Source of the DNA: Spongospora subterranea f. sp. subterranea
Lineage: Eukaryota > Endomyxa: Phytomyxea > Phytomyxea > Plasmodiophorida
Direction: 5' to 3'
Assembly (NCBI GenBank): GCA_049724395.1
Contig: JAUGWO010000205.1
Coordinates: 1 to 40,779 of the forward strand
DNA length: 40,779 nucleotides
Part shown: positions 9,777-20,640 of the stretch, one piece after another
Numbering within the stretch: the stretch's first letter is position 1
Layout: every line of letters begins with the position of its first letter
The notes under the pieces: generated by a model
The model's database searches: none
What the model saw: the letters and a program-made list of their open reading frames with translations, nothing else
What the model was told of the DNA's origin: nothing
Translations under genes and position numbers: made by a program

Positions 9777-11717
9777 CTAGAGTAGGTATCTCAACTCAAA
9801 ACTCGAAATTTGGGGCGCTCCGAAAATCCTCTACTGGATCTCAATTATTTTTTAGATTGGAGATAGCAATCATATCACATAACTGTGCCGTTACGAATAC
9901 ATCTTCTTCAACGGTTCCAGATACCTGCAGCGACTTAGCCGGCTCTGGGTTCTTCAATGACCCACCCTCGACCAGTCCATATCCAGGTCGGCAGAAGTTC
10001 GCGTGTTGCGACGATATATCTGCTGCTACGTGAAGCGAATTTTTATGAGACCCTGGGAATCATCCCATGGCAAAACTATGGCGGTATGGTGCCAGGTCGC
10101 CACCAACCTGTCTGGTTCAAGAGGACTGATCGACGAGCGGATGTGGCATTTTATTATGCAAGTGGGGCAAAGAATCTCAAAAAATGACAGAGAAGTTTGA
10201 TAAAATTGTAATAGACAATAAAGTAGTCATATTTTGTTAAGGTAAAGGGGGTAAGCTACCGGCAGGAAGACATAAATTCCTCCGGCGAGGTTTTCGCTGG
10301 GAATAGGCTGAATAGTAGGGGTAATATGTTGTACCTTTTCTACCTGAGTGACATGTGCTTTACTGATACCTGGGCAAGTTTTGTTTGCGTCGAGGAGTAG
10401 GTTTCCGATGAAAAAACCAGATCGATCTTCAAGGGTTAAAACTCTTTCCTTACAGCTGCTTCTTTCCATTCTAGAATTAAGCTTGGACCTGGAGCTACGA
10501 TATATGTTTGGGCATCCTGTCAGGGTGCCGGGTCCCGGCAACGGCGTTCAATTGCGGCATTCGTGACAGTAACGCCATGTCGTTTTGATCTGTAGCGCCT
10601 GTAACACAGAAGCTGTAGGTGTTGTCGCCAAAAGGGTGATCCGTTGCCAAGCACACCTGTCGAATTGGGATTGATTCCATCGATTATCATACTGATTCCT
10701 GTGTCCAAAGCGGATTATGTTCAAGGATACAAGTTCTGTGGCCAGTGAAGGTGGCACCGTATCGATCTGCAGTCAGGTGCGGTTCAAGGAAGAACGATTG
10801 CTGACGAGACCAGCCTGGCAAATGCGGTGCGACAAGTTACTGAAATCACAGGATCGCATCCAAGATATTGAGACAGCATCCAAGAACTCTGAATACAAAT
10901 TTACATGATTGATTTTGATATCGGCAAAAAACTGTACATACGACGATATGATTGAATAAAAGCGGTAATTTTAGCTATTGGCTCTTGATTTCAGTAATAT
11001 CCGTCTTTCCGTCGTTTTTATTGCTGTCGAGAGGTGCCCTGTTCGAATTGCTCCAAAGCGACTTGGCATCAATATCACTCATTGTCCTTGATCATGAACC
11101 AGGGGGTGATTCGCTCTTCATAGTGTAAAACTACGACGAAACGGCGGGTGCGGTTCGATTTACAGGTCATCCGGGAACGCCTGGATCCCGTCGCTTTGGT
11201 TGAATTCATCAACCCAAATGTAACTCGGGCGAATGATACGATAGCAATGGGGTCAAACACAACTCGGACGGCGACATAGTTGAACAGAGTTGGATCACCG
11301 CACCGACCACAATCGTTAATCTGACGTCTGTACAGAGATCGCAATTCTTCATGGAATTTGGATCACCTTTTGCCCTGGAACAGTAATAATCAGCAAATCA
11401 ACACCAGTTTCTTCTCATTCATGAACCTTCCTCCAAAATCAAATTATCATCTGGTGTTCATAGCGCCCCCAATTTTGGTTGAGAATGTGTTGGATTATGC
11501 TCATATTTATTGATTAACTTTTGATATACACGTATTCAGGCAATTATATATTGTGGGCCATTCATGATCGACGACGTCCTGTTTTCTGTATCTATCGGTG
11601 GATAATCCCCTTGTTCTGATGGCGATCGGCAGATATCAATATGGGTCTATTAATATCACGATCAAGGCCCAGTTCAGTTATCGACCGAATGCGGTGAAAC
11701 TCATTCTGCTATCGAAG
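9777..11717. other. Unresolved interval with coding-like fragments on both strands
   Basis: No complete gene can be drawn. On the plus strand, 10717-10908 reads as a 63-residue end ending SKNSEYKFT, followed by AATAAA at 10955, so it may be the last exon of a gene. Around 9890-10030 another plus frame contains several cysteines (CAVTNTSSSTVPDTCSDLAG). On the minus strand, 10760-10227 shows cysteine-bearing fragments (DNTYSFCVTGATDQNDMALL, then GTLTGCPNIYRSSRSK and LLLDANKTCPGIS), and 11344-11075 reads NDCGRCGDPTLFNYVAVRVV. These minus fragments could be exons of one secreted cysteine-rich protein, but I could not find splice sites that join them. From 11345 to 11717 I see only AT-rich sequence, probably the promoter of the next gene, with a TATATA near 11545. 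Confidence 0.3.
10955..10960 (+). terminator. AATAAA poly(A) signal
   Basis: The hexamer lies about 47 bases after the stop of the 10717-10908 frame. The spacing fits a plus-strand transcript end. Confidence 0.4.
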
Positions 11718-12869
11718 ATGAGAGGGCGATATCACATCCTTGTCGTTGGGTTGGCGATCACTTTGGTCGTGAGTAGCGCCATGATCTCGCCCCAGCTATC
11801 GTCGGGCGCTCATGAAAAGGCGTTCGAGGATCGGTTCAGGCGAGGGCATCTGACAGAAACCGCCGCCAACGAGGGGCGAACTGACTCCAGTTCGCTTCGT
11901 CGGCAAGAAGACCATCTGGGCACGATCGGGGCGTCGGAAAACTCGGCCACGATCGCGTCCAATGCGCTGGACGAAGCTGGACTGTCGTCACTTTCGTCTG
12001 GAACCCAATCCGATTACGCGCTGGGATCGCGGGAACGGAACACGATCGCACAAGATCACGTCGACGTTGGTCGACACGCGTCGTCCATGAGGGACGCCGG
12101 CCAAGCAATTGGCTCCCTCACCGAGCGGGAATCGTCGAGCGCCGTGATCGGGGGCCCCGTATGGAAGGGCGACCAATCGGTCGACTCGTCCCGGTTCAAT
12201 CGTGTCGACCAGGAGCGCGTCGGACACCAATCCGATTACGGGAAGGTGGCGGATCGATCGATGACAACGTTCGATCGAGGAATCGCCTGGAAATCAGCGG
12301 ATGCGTCGGCGAAGATTGGGCAAAATGGCGCTACGGGCGGTGGGAGCATGGGGTTTGAGTCGGGACGGGGATCGAGCCAGCGCGATACGGGCGCGATCCT
12401 CAAACAGCAGTTGGCCGAAGCCGGCCTGACCACGAATCAGGTCGACAAGAGCCACGATGCGATAGTGCACGGGAAGGCCAGACGGGGATCGGTGGCGATC
12501 GGGTTCGGGGAAGACCTCGTGGGGTCGGCCGTCCACGTCGATCATGTCGGATGGGATCGGGGCGGATTATCGCATCGGGATCGGACCGCGTTCCAACACG
12601 ACGCCTACGACAACGCCTTGGCCGTCAACCAGGATAGGTCCAAGGCGGCGGTCGACGCCAAGGTCGCCATCGGTCAAGGCCTGGGCGATTGCGTTAACGA
12701 AGGGCAGCGATTGTCGCAGGGCGCCAATTCCAACGATCGGGTGCTGGAGCGGGACAGCGGCGATAGATTGACCACTAGATCTGATTCAACAACTGCCACA
12801 GAATTCGATATCGGTGGGAAAACAGTGATCAAAGGTAAAGGAATTGGCATTGACGCCGTTCCTTTTTGA
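11718..12869 (+). CDS. Secreted, hydrophilic low-complexity protein
   Basis: A single-exon frame of 383 codons starts at the ATG at 11718, chosen because it opens a clear signal peptide (MRGRYHILVVGLAITLVVSS); an in-frame ATG at 11598 would bury that signal behind 40 residues. The mature part is rich in Ser, Gly, Asp, Arg and Gln, with one cysteine and no hydrophobic core, so it is probably disordered. Short motifs recur loosely (QSDYALGS and HQSDYGKV; DRGIAWKSADASAKIGQ and RSKAAVDAKVAIGQ), as if it grew from a repeat of roughly 20 to 40 residues. The coding region is clearly GC-richer than its flanks. AATAAA follows at 12872. I recognise no family; a secreted or wall-associated structural protein or an effector are both possible. 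Confidence 0.65.
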   Translation: MRGRYHILVVGLAITLVVSSAMISPQLSSGAHEKAFEDRFRRGHLTETAANEGRTDSSSLRRQEDHLGTIGASENSATIASNALDEAGLSSLSSGTQSDYALGSRERNTIAQDHVDVGRHASSMRDAGQAIGSLTERESSSAVIGGPVWKGDQSVDSSRFNRVDQERVGHQSDYGKVADRSMTTFDRGIAWKSADASAKIGQNGATGGGSMGFESGRGSSQRDTGAILKQQLAEAGLTTNQVDKSHDAIVHGKARRGSVAIGFGEDLVGSAVHVDHVGWDRGGLSHRDRTAFQHDAYDNALAVNQDRSKAAVDAKVAIGQGLGDCVNEGQRLSQGANSNDRVLERDSGDRLTTRSDSTTATEFDIGGKTVIKGKGIGIDAVPF

Positions 12870-12871
12870 AC

Positions 12872-12877
12872 AATAAA
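12872..12877 (+). terminator. AATAAA poly(A) signal
   Basis: The hexamer begins three bases after the stop codon of the secreted protein gene at 11718-12869, unusually close. It is the only candidate nearby. Confidence 0.5.
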
Positions 12878-13416
12878 GGACTGTAATTTGACATTTATCG
12901 CCATCAAATTCCGTTCCTCGATATTCCAGCACACGCTATCGTTCTAGGCCTCCCGACAGCGTTTCCGTTGCAAAACATGAAGCAGATCGAGGAAGATGGC
13001 ACATCCGCTAATTATGTGAACTCACACGCCACAGCCCAGATCCATTGATCATACACATCTGAATGGGTTGAGTTTCTATAACAATAATCATGAACGAGGT
13101 AATGCAATCTCGTTGTTGTAAATCGAATCAAGAAAGCCCGAGTACCTTTTTGGGGTCCGAAATGGGAATACCACCGCCTTAAGCACTCAATTTACGGAAA
13201 ACGAGATTTGAGTTTTTAAAAATCTGTCATAGCTGCAGAGAGTCGCCATAGAGCTTGATAAACACCCATTTTTTCATATTTCAAAAACTCTTGACTGTTC
13301 AATATCGTCATGAGAATAGGGCTGAGCAATATCATACTCTTTCCCCAGGTCCATTTGTAGCTGGAATTTGGACGATTGAGTCGCGTGCCCGCGATGAAAA
13401 CATCGTTATATACGGA
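12878..13416. other. Intergenic, nothing recognised
   Basis: The stretch between the secreted-protein gene and the ankyrin gene holds no conserved frame, RNA gene or repeat that I can see. The last 200 bases presumably hold the promoter of the ankyrin gene. Confidence 0.5.
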
Positions 13417-14714
13417 ATGGAAGAGAGCGTGACCGGTTTGGATAGCGATCAGTCTCGCGCTCGCCGTTATCGCGCCTGGCGTCACTTCCACCTGGCCCAT
13501 CGCGCCCTCTTCATCCTGCGCCTCGGCAATAACGATTACAAACTCGTGCACGGGTTCGTGACCCAATTCATCGAGGCTGCCGGCGACGGCGACCTTGCAT
13601 CGATCGAACGACTTTTACAGAAACCATGCATAGACGGCGGCGTCCGAACGCGAGCGTTCAAGAAGGCGTGCGAATCAGGGAGATTGGAAGTGGTTGAGCG
13701 ATTGCTGCTTGAAGATGGAGTTATTCCCAACGCCCAGTTCGATTGGTCGGTTCGCGTGGCAGCCGCCAACAATCACGTTCAGCTGGTGGATCGGTTGCTG
13801 CAGTTGCCGACCGTTGATCCAACCGCCCGAGACAATTGGGCGTTGGTCAGGGCGGCTGAACGCGGTCACTCTGCGGTCTTGGAGCGGCTGTTGGGCGTAT
13901 CGGGGATCGATCCTGGCGCTAGAAACAACTGGTCCATTGTCAAAGCCGCCGAAAACGGTCCCAAACTCCAATTATTGCTTATCAGAGTCCCTTGTCGATT
14001 TCCAGTTTTTTAGTTGATCGTGTCGCTGAATAACTAATTGATTCCAGATTTCGTTTTTGGTTCAGGTCATTCCAAAATTGTCGACTTGTTGTTGCAAGTG
14101 CCAGGTTGATTCCAGAGATTGTTCGCGTACACAGCTGGATCCCTTATTCCACTATAGGTGTGGATCCAACGGCCATTGACAATGAGGCTCTCAAGAGCGC
14201 CATCCGTCTTGGTCATGCTGATGTTGTCTGTCTTTTGCTCGCTGACGATCGCGTTCGAAAATCCATTGACGATTTCGGTAATCAACAATTTGGTGTACAT
14301 AAAGTGTCAAAACCAACTTCTATATATTCAAAATTTATTATTTGAAGATGATAGTTACATTGAATTTGCAAAACGATTTCTGAATATTCACAACCACCAT
14401 TGGTTGTCTCTAATAGTTTCTTGTCGCAGCGTTTTTCAACAATTTAGATTAATTTTGGGTTCTTATGGTGAAAAACAGGTTCACTGTTTGAAATCGCGAC
14501 AAGGGCGGTGGTGCGACGAAAGCTAATGGGGGCGATGCGCGAAAGCACTGTGCAGGCGATCCTGATTGTGGCGCGTGCCGACTTGCTCCCGGTCAATATT
14601 CGCCAGCGGATTCTGTTCATGTCGCATGGTCTATGGTTGCCGGGAAAGGGCGGCCCGCGAGAATCTGCTCATCATCAAACGGATCATGAGAAGAGGAAAA
14701 CTAGGACGATCTGA
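13417..14714 (+). CDS. Ankyrin-repeat protein, four exons
   Basis: Exons 13417-13957, 14066-14104, 14158-14277 and 14479-14714 join at phase-1 GT-AG junctions, each splitting a glycine codon, to give 311 residues. The N-terminus (residues 1-50) is basic and helix-like. Ankyrin-type repeats follow: GDLASIERLLQKPCIDGG, ESGRLEVVERLLLEDGVIPN, NNHVQLVDRLLQLPTVDP, ERGHSAVLERLLGVSGIDP, ENGHSKIVDLLLQVPGVDP and RLGHADVVCLLLADDRV. The introns fall at repeat boundaries, so repeats could spread by exon duplication. The C-terminal exon (SLFEIATRAVVRRKLMGAM onward) is basic and not an ankyrin repeat. This repeat style, with DPRxDP-like ends, is common in large expanded families of protists and giant viruses; here the introns show a cellular gene. 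The binding partner is unknown. Confidence 0.8.
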
Positions 14715-15367
14715 CAACTGATAAAACAACACCGATATTCAGATCGACGTGAACGATTTTCAAGCCGTTTTTGATGAAGGGCATTGGATATTGGTTTAAC
14801 AGTAGATGGAATTTGTTGATCATCAATTATTGCCACCCACTTAGATGGTTTGATATATCACAGAGTAGCGTCGGTAGAGGGCAACACTTGTTCCAATGGG
14901 TGTTTTGGGCTTGACGATGATCGGACAGCGACTTTCTACCATCAAAGGTCGTTCAACAAAAAGTATTCAGACGAACAGCTGGGGTTGTTAAGGCAATGAC
15001 ATTGAACGATATGTAGTCAATTTGGAACCGTGTTTTGGTTCACACTTCTCAACGGATGGCTTTGACCTTCGAACCCTGTCAATTAATATTCACGTGGACA
15101 CGTCTCGTGCCATAAATACGCGGTAATAACAAAATTAACCACTTATCCAACAAGCACATTCATCAATCAAAAGAGGAATCGGTCTGGGTTGAGTTGTGAC
15201 ATCAACAGTGGGTTCAGATCACCGTTCTAAATATATCGTGGTCCCTGTCGTTTGTGTGTATGTAACAACATCTGTGTAAGTCCGTGATGACTACGTGATG
15301 TCCAACAGGCCATGCACCGGACTAACCCCGTCAGTATCTCGACCAGGTGGCTGCCGGCTAGAACGCC
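14715..15367. other. Intergenic, nothing recognised
   Basis: AT-rich sequence with no conserved reading frame. It should hold the 3' end of the ankyrin gene and the promoter of the phytochelatin synthase gene, though I see no clear AATAAA or TATA box. Confidence 0.5.
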
Positions 15368-17342
15368 ATGGCGAGGTCCTTCTATAAAATACCACTCCCT
15401 GAGCCGCCGGCAATTGCATTCTCGTCGATTGCTGGTCGCCATGTGTTCCATCGCAGTCTCACGGATGGCTATATGGAGGTAAAACTCCTTTCTCAGTAAT
15501 ATCGTGATATTTCTCACCTCTGTGCCTAAAGCGCTTTTTTCCTCTTTGTGAGCATGTAAAGACTCTGAATTCGAACTGTTTCGTGAATTGATCGGGTTAA
15601 CATCAACAGTTTCGAACCCAAGACGAGCCCAGTTTTTGTGGAGTCTCGACATTAGCGATGGTTTTGAATGGTACCTGGCTTGTCGCCTTTGCGATTACGT
15701 TGTTATTGATTATCAAAGCTATGGGACAGGACCCAGGGCGCGTATGGAAAGGCCCATGGCGCTACTATCACGAGGATATGCTAACCTGTTGTGTTCCTCT
15801 ACAGGTAAACCTTTCAAATATTCATGCCAAACACGTCTGAAACTGTATTTTACAGATTGTCAAACGAGATGGGATTACTTTCCGCCAGCTGGAATGTTTG
15901 GCTCGCTGTAATGGCGCTTCCGTCAAATCTTATATGGCGATGGATCCCCAAGTGTATGATTCATAGTAACGCTCTATTTTTCTTTTTATTGTATTTGGAG
16001 TTGCAAATTTCCCCTCTTTTCTGATCTTTTCGAGAGCGCCGTCGTCCGAATCGCTATTATCTTCAGATTTTCAATGATCTGTTGATGAAGTGCTTAGGAC
16101 GGTGGACGTTTTCCGGGAATACGTCAAGCGATCAACGTCGTTTGGAAGCGAATTTATGATCGCCTCTTATAGTCGCAAACATCTTGACCAGACAGGCGAT
16201 GGACACTTTTCCCCTGTTGGCGGTTACGATGCCGATAATGACCTGGTCCTAATTATGGATGTAGCCAGATTCAAGGTCAGTTTATCACATTTTCCCAGAA
16301 AGAAACTGTTCAATTAGCCTTCAGTATCCACCTCATTGGATTCCATTAAAGCTTTTATTTGAGGCGATGACACTTTTCGACGAAACCACAGGCCGTTCTC
16401 GTAAGTTCATGATACTTTACCCCTAATTTGTTTTGAGTTTACAGGCACTTCAGTTCCATAATAGATCTTGGCACTCATTGTGCACTCATTGGTTAGACCG
16501 GTCATTAGTTTTCTATCTCAGAATTGTAAATGTTCAATTTCGACATTAACATTGAATCGTTCGATGCTGTTGTTGAACAGCGACATAATTTACCTGTCAG
16601 GCGGATTCATGGTGCTGTCGAAGCGCATGGGCCATTCAATTTATTTTTTGATATCGCAACGAATCAAATCGTGGCGGGATTTTATCGATAAGATCAGGAC
16701 GACGCTGGTCCCACTCTGCGATAACGTACAGAAATCCTGCCTTCAGGTCGATGTAGAAGGTCGGCAGAGCCATATTCTGGTTTTCGAATTGGTTTTCATC
16801 ATCGTACAGAATCTGCCGAATCCATGCTAATGTGTGTGACGAAGCGGTTTTCGGGAGATGTTCTCAGCATGATCTCGACCTATGCTAACGAGTTCAGTCT
16901 CAATCATGTGTCAGTTGCCCATCAGGAACAAGTCGACCTTCTTCTAGAGCAGTTACGGTCAACGGCCGCATTCGGTGTTATATCAAGGTCACTACATGTT
17001 TCTCTAATCACGCCCATTTTTGTTCATTTCTTATCTGGTATTCCGATTTGTAGTTTGTTCAACTTGGCAATGATCATGCTAATGATCCGTTGACATTCCA
17101 TTGACAGATACCATAACCCGCCAACGACCGATGATGATCTTCCCGCTCACGAAGTGATGACAATATTGTTGTTGGCGCTGCCTCGATCGACATGGGAGGG
17201 CGATGACGGATTCTTGAGCCCATGTATCAAGTGCTTTTTCCCAGATTCGCTGCCGGAGCCTCTTAACAACGAGGTGATCGCCATACGCTATCAGATTGAA
17301 GCGCTTTTGCAATATTGCAATTACGGTCAATGTTCATTGTGA
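15368..17342 (+). CDS. Phytochelatin synthase, ten exons
   Basis: The enzyme (glutathione gamma-glutamylcysteinyltransferase) joins glutathione units into metal-binding phytochelatins in the cytosol. Exons: 15368-15478, 15533-15555, 15610-15670, 15719-15804, 15856-15953, 16098-16275, 16325-16400, 16601-16746, 16845-16987 and 17108-17342. The papain-like core is plain: [31 protein letters not shown] with the catalytic Cys (about residue 55), [23 protein letters not shown] with His (about 163), LIMDVARFK with Asp (about 181), and [15 protein letters not shown]. The C-terminal regulatory half ends [16 protein letters not shown], as in eukaryotic enzymes; about 385 residues in all. Exon 2 is a microexon of 23 bases with a run of five T (15536-15540). 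Family alignment (RFFPLCEH between ME and FRTQ) expects 24 bases, so either a base is missing in the read or the gene has a fresh frameshift. All other junctions keep phase. Confidence 0.9.
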
Positions 17343-18600
17343 CTTTCGAAAAGTTTTTCTACATATATACATAAGCTATTAATGTCTCAAACCATCGTCA
17401 AAACCAGAATATACAGCAGATTTCAAATGCTCAGTTTCTGGTTTCAGTACTGCCTTCCGATTTATCACATTATTCGAGGTACTCAGGGCTAAAATCCACA
17501 TGTCTCCAAAGCAAATGTCTCGCTGACACGACCTACATATAGTAGTCCAGGCAAACAGCGACAATTTGAGAACTGATCATTCATAACGGCCCGCGCTTTT
17601 GCACAGGGGTTTAAACCGGAATCCGTTTTCTCTTTTAGAGTTATTTAGCGTTTGTTTCGCTAGTTCTGAAGTGTCTTCAGGTAAGCGATATTCGTCCATT
17701 CAATTTAAGTGTGCTTGCAATCTCGCTGATCTGACCTAGATCGTGATACGCCCAGTCTGTTCTACCTGCTCCATACACGCTTTCACAAAGAATCTCAACA
17801 AAATAGAAGCGCATTCCCAAGTGTTTTAGCAAAACTGAGACAATTGGCCGTAATATGATTATCTCATGGATTATTGGACAGAGGGCATGTATACTTTGTA
17901 TAAGCCGCTGGCCAGTTCGATAGCCCTGCACATGCGTTGATCCAATTTCTTGTCGGAACTTCCAATAACCTATCAAGGTGGTGTTTTCTGCATGTTTTGC
18001 TTTAGTTGATATCTTTTTTTACGTGATGCTTTGCGATGATAATTACATTGACAGAAAGTTGAGAGGGTGGCAAATTCTGGTGCAGCTATCAGGTTGGTTA
18101 GTTCATAGTTAGTTGTCTACACGAGAGGCACGCCGAATCTTGCAGAAACGAAAACTATTGCAGAGTTTTTCCATCAAATGCAAAACTGACCTGTCATTTT
18201 GTTTGTCGCATCAATTTTTGGCAGACGTCGTGTGAAGCGAAAAGCTTTGCACCCCTCCTTTCCTTTCTGAGATAGATAAGAATGCGTCAAGTTCGAAGAG
18301 TCTTTTCATTCAGGTCTTTACTGACAGGCGTCAAGTCGATAATGAATGTCACAATTCCGAGGTTGAGTGATCAATCATTGCGCAGTACGTCATGTTGTCA
18401 AAGAAAAGTGTTTATGAAATGTCCGAATATCATACAGAACGATCTCGGTTTTCTGCTTCCAGACGATCGACGTCACGGGCACATATTACCGTTTTCAGGG
18501 TTCCTGTTCTTGGGAATTGACAATGGACATTTGTCAATTAAACAGCTTCACCGGGTTCTGATTGTCGCGAACTTTGTTAGCTAAATACTCCATGGAATAC
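17343..18600 (-). other. Probable minus-strand spliced gene, not resolved
   Basis: The best coding signal is at 17976-17677 on the minus strand: GYWKFRQEIGSTHVQGYR, then QSIHALCPIIHEIIILRPIV, a hydrophobic patch, and RTDWAYHDLGQISEIASTL. An upstream piece near 18110 (NYELTNLIAAPEFATLSTF) can be joined through a 47-base intron, and a downstream piece near 17690-17590 (EYRLPEDTSELAKQTLNN) continues one base out of frame. A possible start exon is MEYLANKVRDNQNP near 18595. The HEIIILRP segment faintly recalls Pex16-type membrane proteins, but not enough to name it. It sits between the phytochelatin synthase gene and its decayed copy, so it may itself be part of the duplicated block or be decaying. 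Confidence 0.35.
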
Positions 18601-18602
18601 GA

Positions 18603-19806
18603 TGGGCTATCAGAACTGCCGTTTCTCAAATTTCTCATTGTTGTCGGTGTGTATGGTTGTCTATTTGTTCGTGGTCGGTTCGGATGCCATGGCCAGCTCC
18701 TGGTATAAGCGATCGTCCCTGAACCGTCGGGAATTGCAATCTCATCGATTGTTGATCGTCAAGTGTTCCATCGCGGTCTCAAGGATGGCTATATGGAGGT
18801 ACACCCATTTCCCATTGAATATCGTGCTGTTTCTTACTTCTGTGTCTATAGCGCTTACTTTTTGTGAGCAAGTACTCTGAATTCGAACATTGTCGTGGAT
18901 TTAGCGGTGAAATTCAACAGTTTCGACCCCAAGGCGAACCCAATATTGTGGTGTAACGACATTGACGATGGTTTTGAATGGTGCCTGATTTTTAAAAACT
19001 TTGCGATTACACCGTAATTGATTTTCAAAGCTATGGACAGGACTTAGGGCGCGTATGGAAAACCCACTGAGCTAATATGGCAAGGACATGCCTATCGGTG
19101 TGGGTTTATTTAGATGTGAACCTGTTGATTCCTCATCTCGTTTAGACCGTAAACAAAGATGACATTACCTTCTTCCAGCTGAAATGTTCGGCTCGTTGTA
19201 ATGGCGTTTCCGTTGAAGCATATTTGGGTCTGGACCCCTATGTGTAGCACTCATATTGGGATTATATTTTTTGTCTGTGTTCTTGATGCTCACTACTTTT
19301 GTCTACGAAATTGTTGGTGAGTGCATTTGTTGTCCGAATCGTTTGGCACCGGTCAGGATATGCTTCTCTATCTTGGTGTTTTTTTAACAAATTATTCAGA
19401 ACGGTGGACGTATTTCGAGACTATGTTAAGCGATCAACTTCGTTTGAGAACGAGTTCATGATCATTATTCAACTACAGTCGCACACTCCTTGGCCAGACA
19501 GGAGCTGGGCACTATTCCCCTGTTGGCGGTTCGATTAATTTCTTGATCTCGCAATGCAACAAATCTTGGGGTGATCTCATCAATAATATCAGAACGATGC
19601 TGATTCCACTCTGCGATAACTTGCAGGCATCCTGTCTCGATATCTATGTGCAGAATCCGTGCTGTTGCGTGTGAAGAATTGATTTATGGAAGATGTTTTT
19701 CATTACGAATTCAGTCATGATCGTGGCGAAGTCGCCGCCAGAAACAAGTCGAACTCTTTTGACACAATTACGGTTAACGAAGGCATTCGGTGATGGTTCA
19801 AGGTCG
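18603..19806 (+). pseudogene. Decayed tandem copy of phytochelatin synthase
   Basis: Sequence parallel to 15368-16987 recurs about 3.3 kb downstream. Matching points are ATGGCC..TCCTGGTATAAG at 18689, the Met-Glu exon end near 18797, CAACAGTTTCGACCCCAAGG near 18930, TTGAATGG near 18975, GGGCGCGTATGGAAA near 19046, [16 protein letters not shown] near 19400 and CCACTCTGCGATAAC near 19595. It is broken by a one-base loss just after the start, by loss of the catalytic Cys motif (PSFCG reads PNIVV then stop), by stops in several exons and by a deletion joining the region after the catalytic His to the C-terminal half. The last exon is missing, yet similarity resumes beyond it (near 19910 with 17416). 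Upstream, 18603-18688 adds in frame a hydrophobic leader (SLLSVCMVVYLFVVGSDA) not seen in copy 1. Confidence 0.8.
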
Positions 19807-20640
19807 GATATTTGCCGGAACGATGGTCAGTGACATGTTGACCCTGGATTGTCTCAAATAAAAATTGCAATCAAAATTCAGTCCTGGCAAGGTAAACCAT
19901 GATAGAGAGCAGATTTCAGTGCTAGTTTTGTGGTTTCAGTACGTGCAGTCCGTTGATGGGATTGCTGATATTCGCGACAATCAATTCACCTGTACCCCCT
20001 CGTGATTCGAATTGTCAGATATTGGCTTCACAATGCGCACGGAGGACAGTTCGGAACGGCGTTTGCCGCTTGAACCAAGACGACACACACACATCATTTG
20101 TCATTGACGACAGAGACTGGACGGTGGGCGAACGTCGTGGGTCGTCTTCTTGTTCAAGAAATGTTGAACATCGGATGGAATGCGATCGATTATCTGACCA
20201 GCCGTTATTGGAATGCGGTATTGTTTACCACCTGTATGGTAGTCTACATGTTCCTCTTTCCATCCACCGTCCCCGTCGAGGTCGATTCCCCATCAATCTC
20301 ATCACTTTAGCAAAAGCGCAATTGCAATTATTTGAAGGTCGCGGTTGCCTTCGGATACAAGCTCGTTGCGAAATTGTTAACATCGATAATCGAGATAGGA
20401 AAAGATACATCGAGGCTATATTTCCGGCATCATCAAGCTAATATAAATCCTATATATGATCGCGGGTTCTCCCACAACCCCAAGTTTCCTATTTTCTCAC
20501 CTTGTCGTGTGATTAGGAATCTTGGACCCGTTATCATGCCGATCCTAGTTCCTATCAGAATGGATTCTGCCACATTTTTTCTGACTTCGCTCATTATGAA
20601 CTTATTTGCAAACTATCGAATCAATAACGCGACGAGTTGA
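19807..20640 (+). other. Uncertain coding-like stretch with a membrane segment
   Basis: A plus frame around 20100-20310 reads WNAIDYLTSRYWNAVLFTTC then MVVYMFLFPSTVPVEV, one hydrophobic helix. The DNA around it resembles the hydrophobic leader upstream of the phytochelatin synthase pseudogene (18603-18660), including the shared MVVY. It could be the leader of a third, mostly lost copy. An overlapping longer frame (19953-20441) lacks any recognisable motif. AATAAA occurs at about 19857. I would not call a gene here. Confidence 0.25.

Noticed and set aside
15227-15652. 141-codon minus-strand frame
   Set aside because: It lies antisense to the first exons of phytochelatin synthase, which are supported by family motifs and splice sites.
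15588-15911. 107-codon plus-strand frame
   Set aside because: It reads through exons 3 and 4 of phytochelatin synthase in the wrong frame and across introns.
17677-17976. Pex16 assignment for the minus-strand fragment
   Set aside because: Only a short HEIIILRP-like segment resembles it, and the remaining Pex16 blocks are not found nearby.
19953-20441. 162-codon frame as a gene
   Set aside because: Composition is arginine-rich without motifs, and a competing frame shows a clearer membrane helix; neither is secure.
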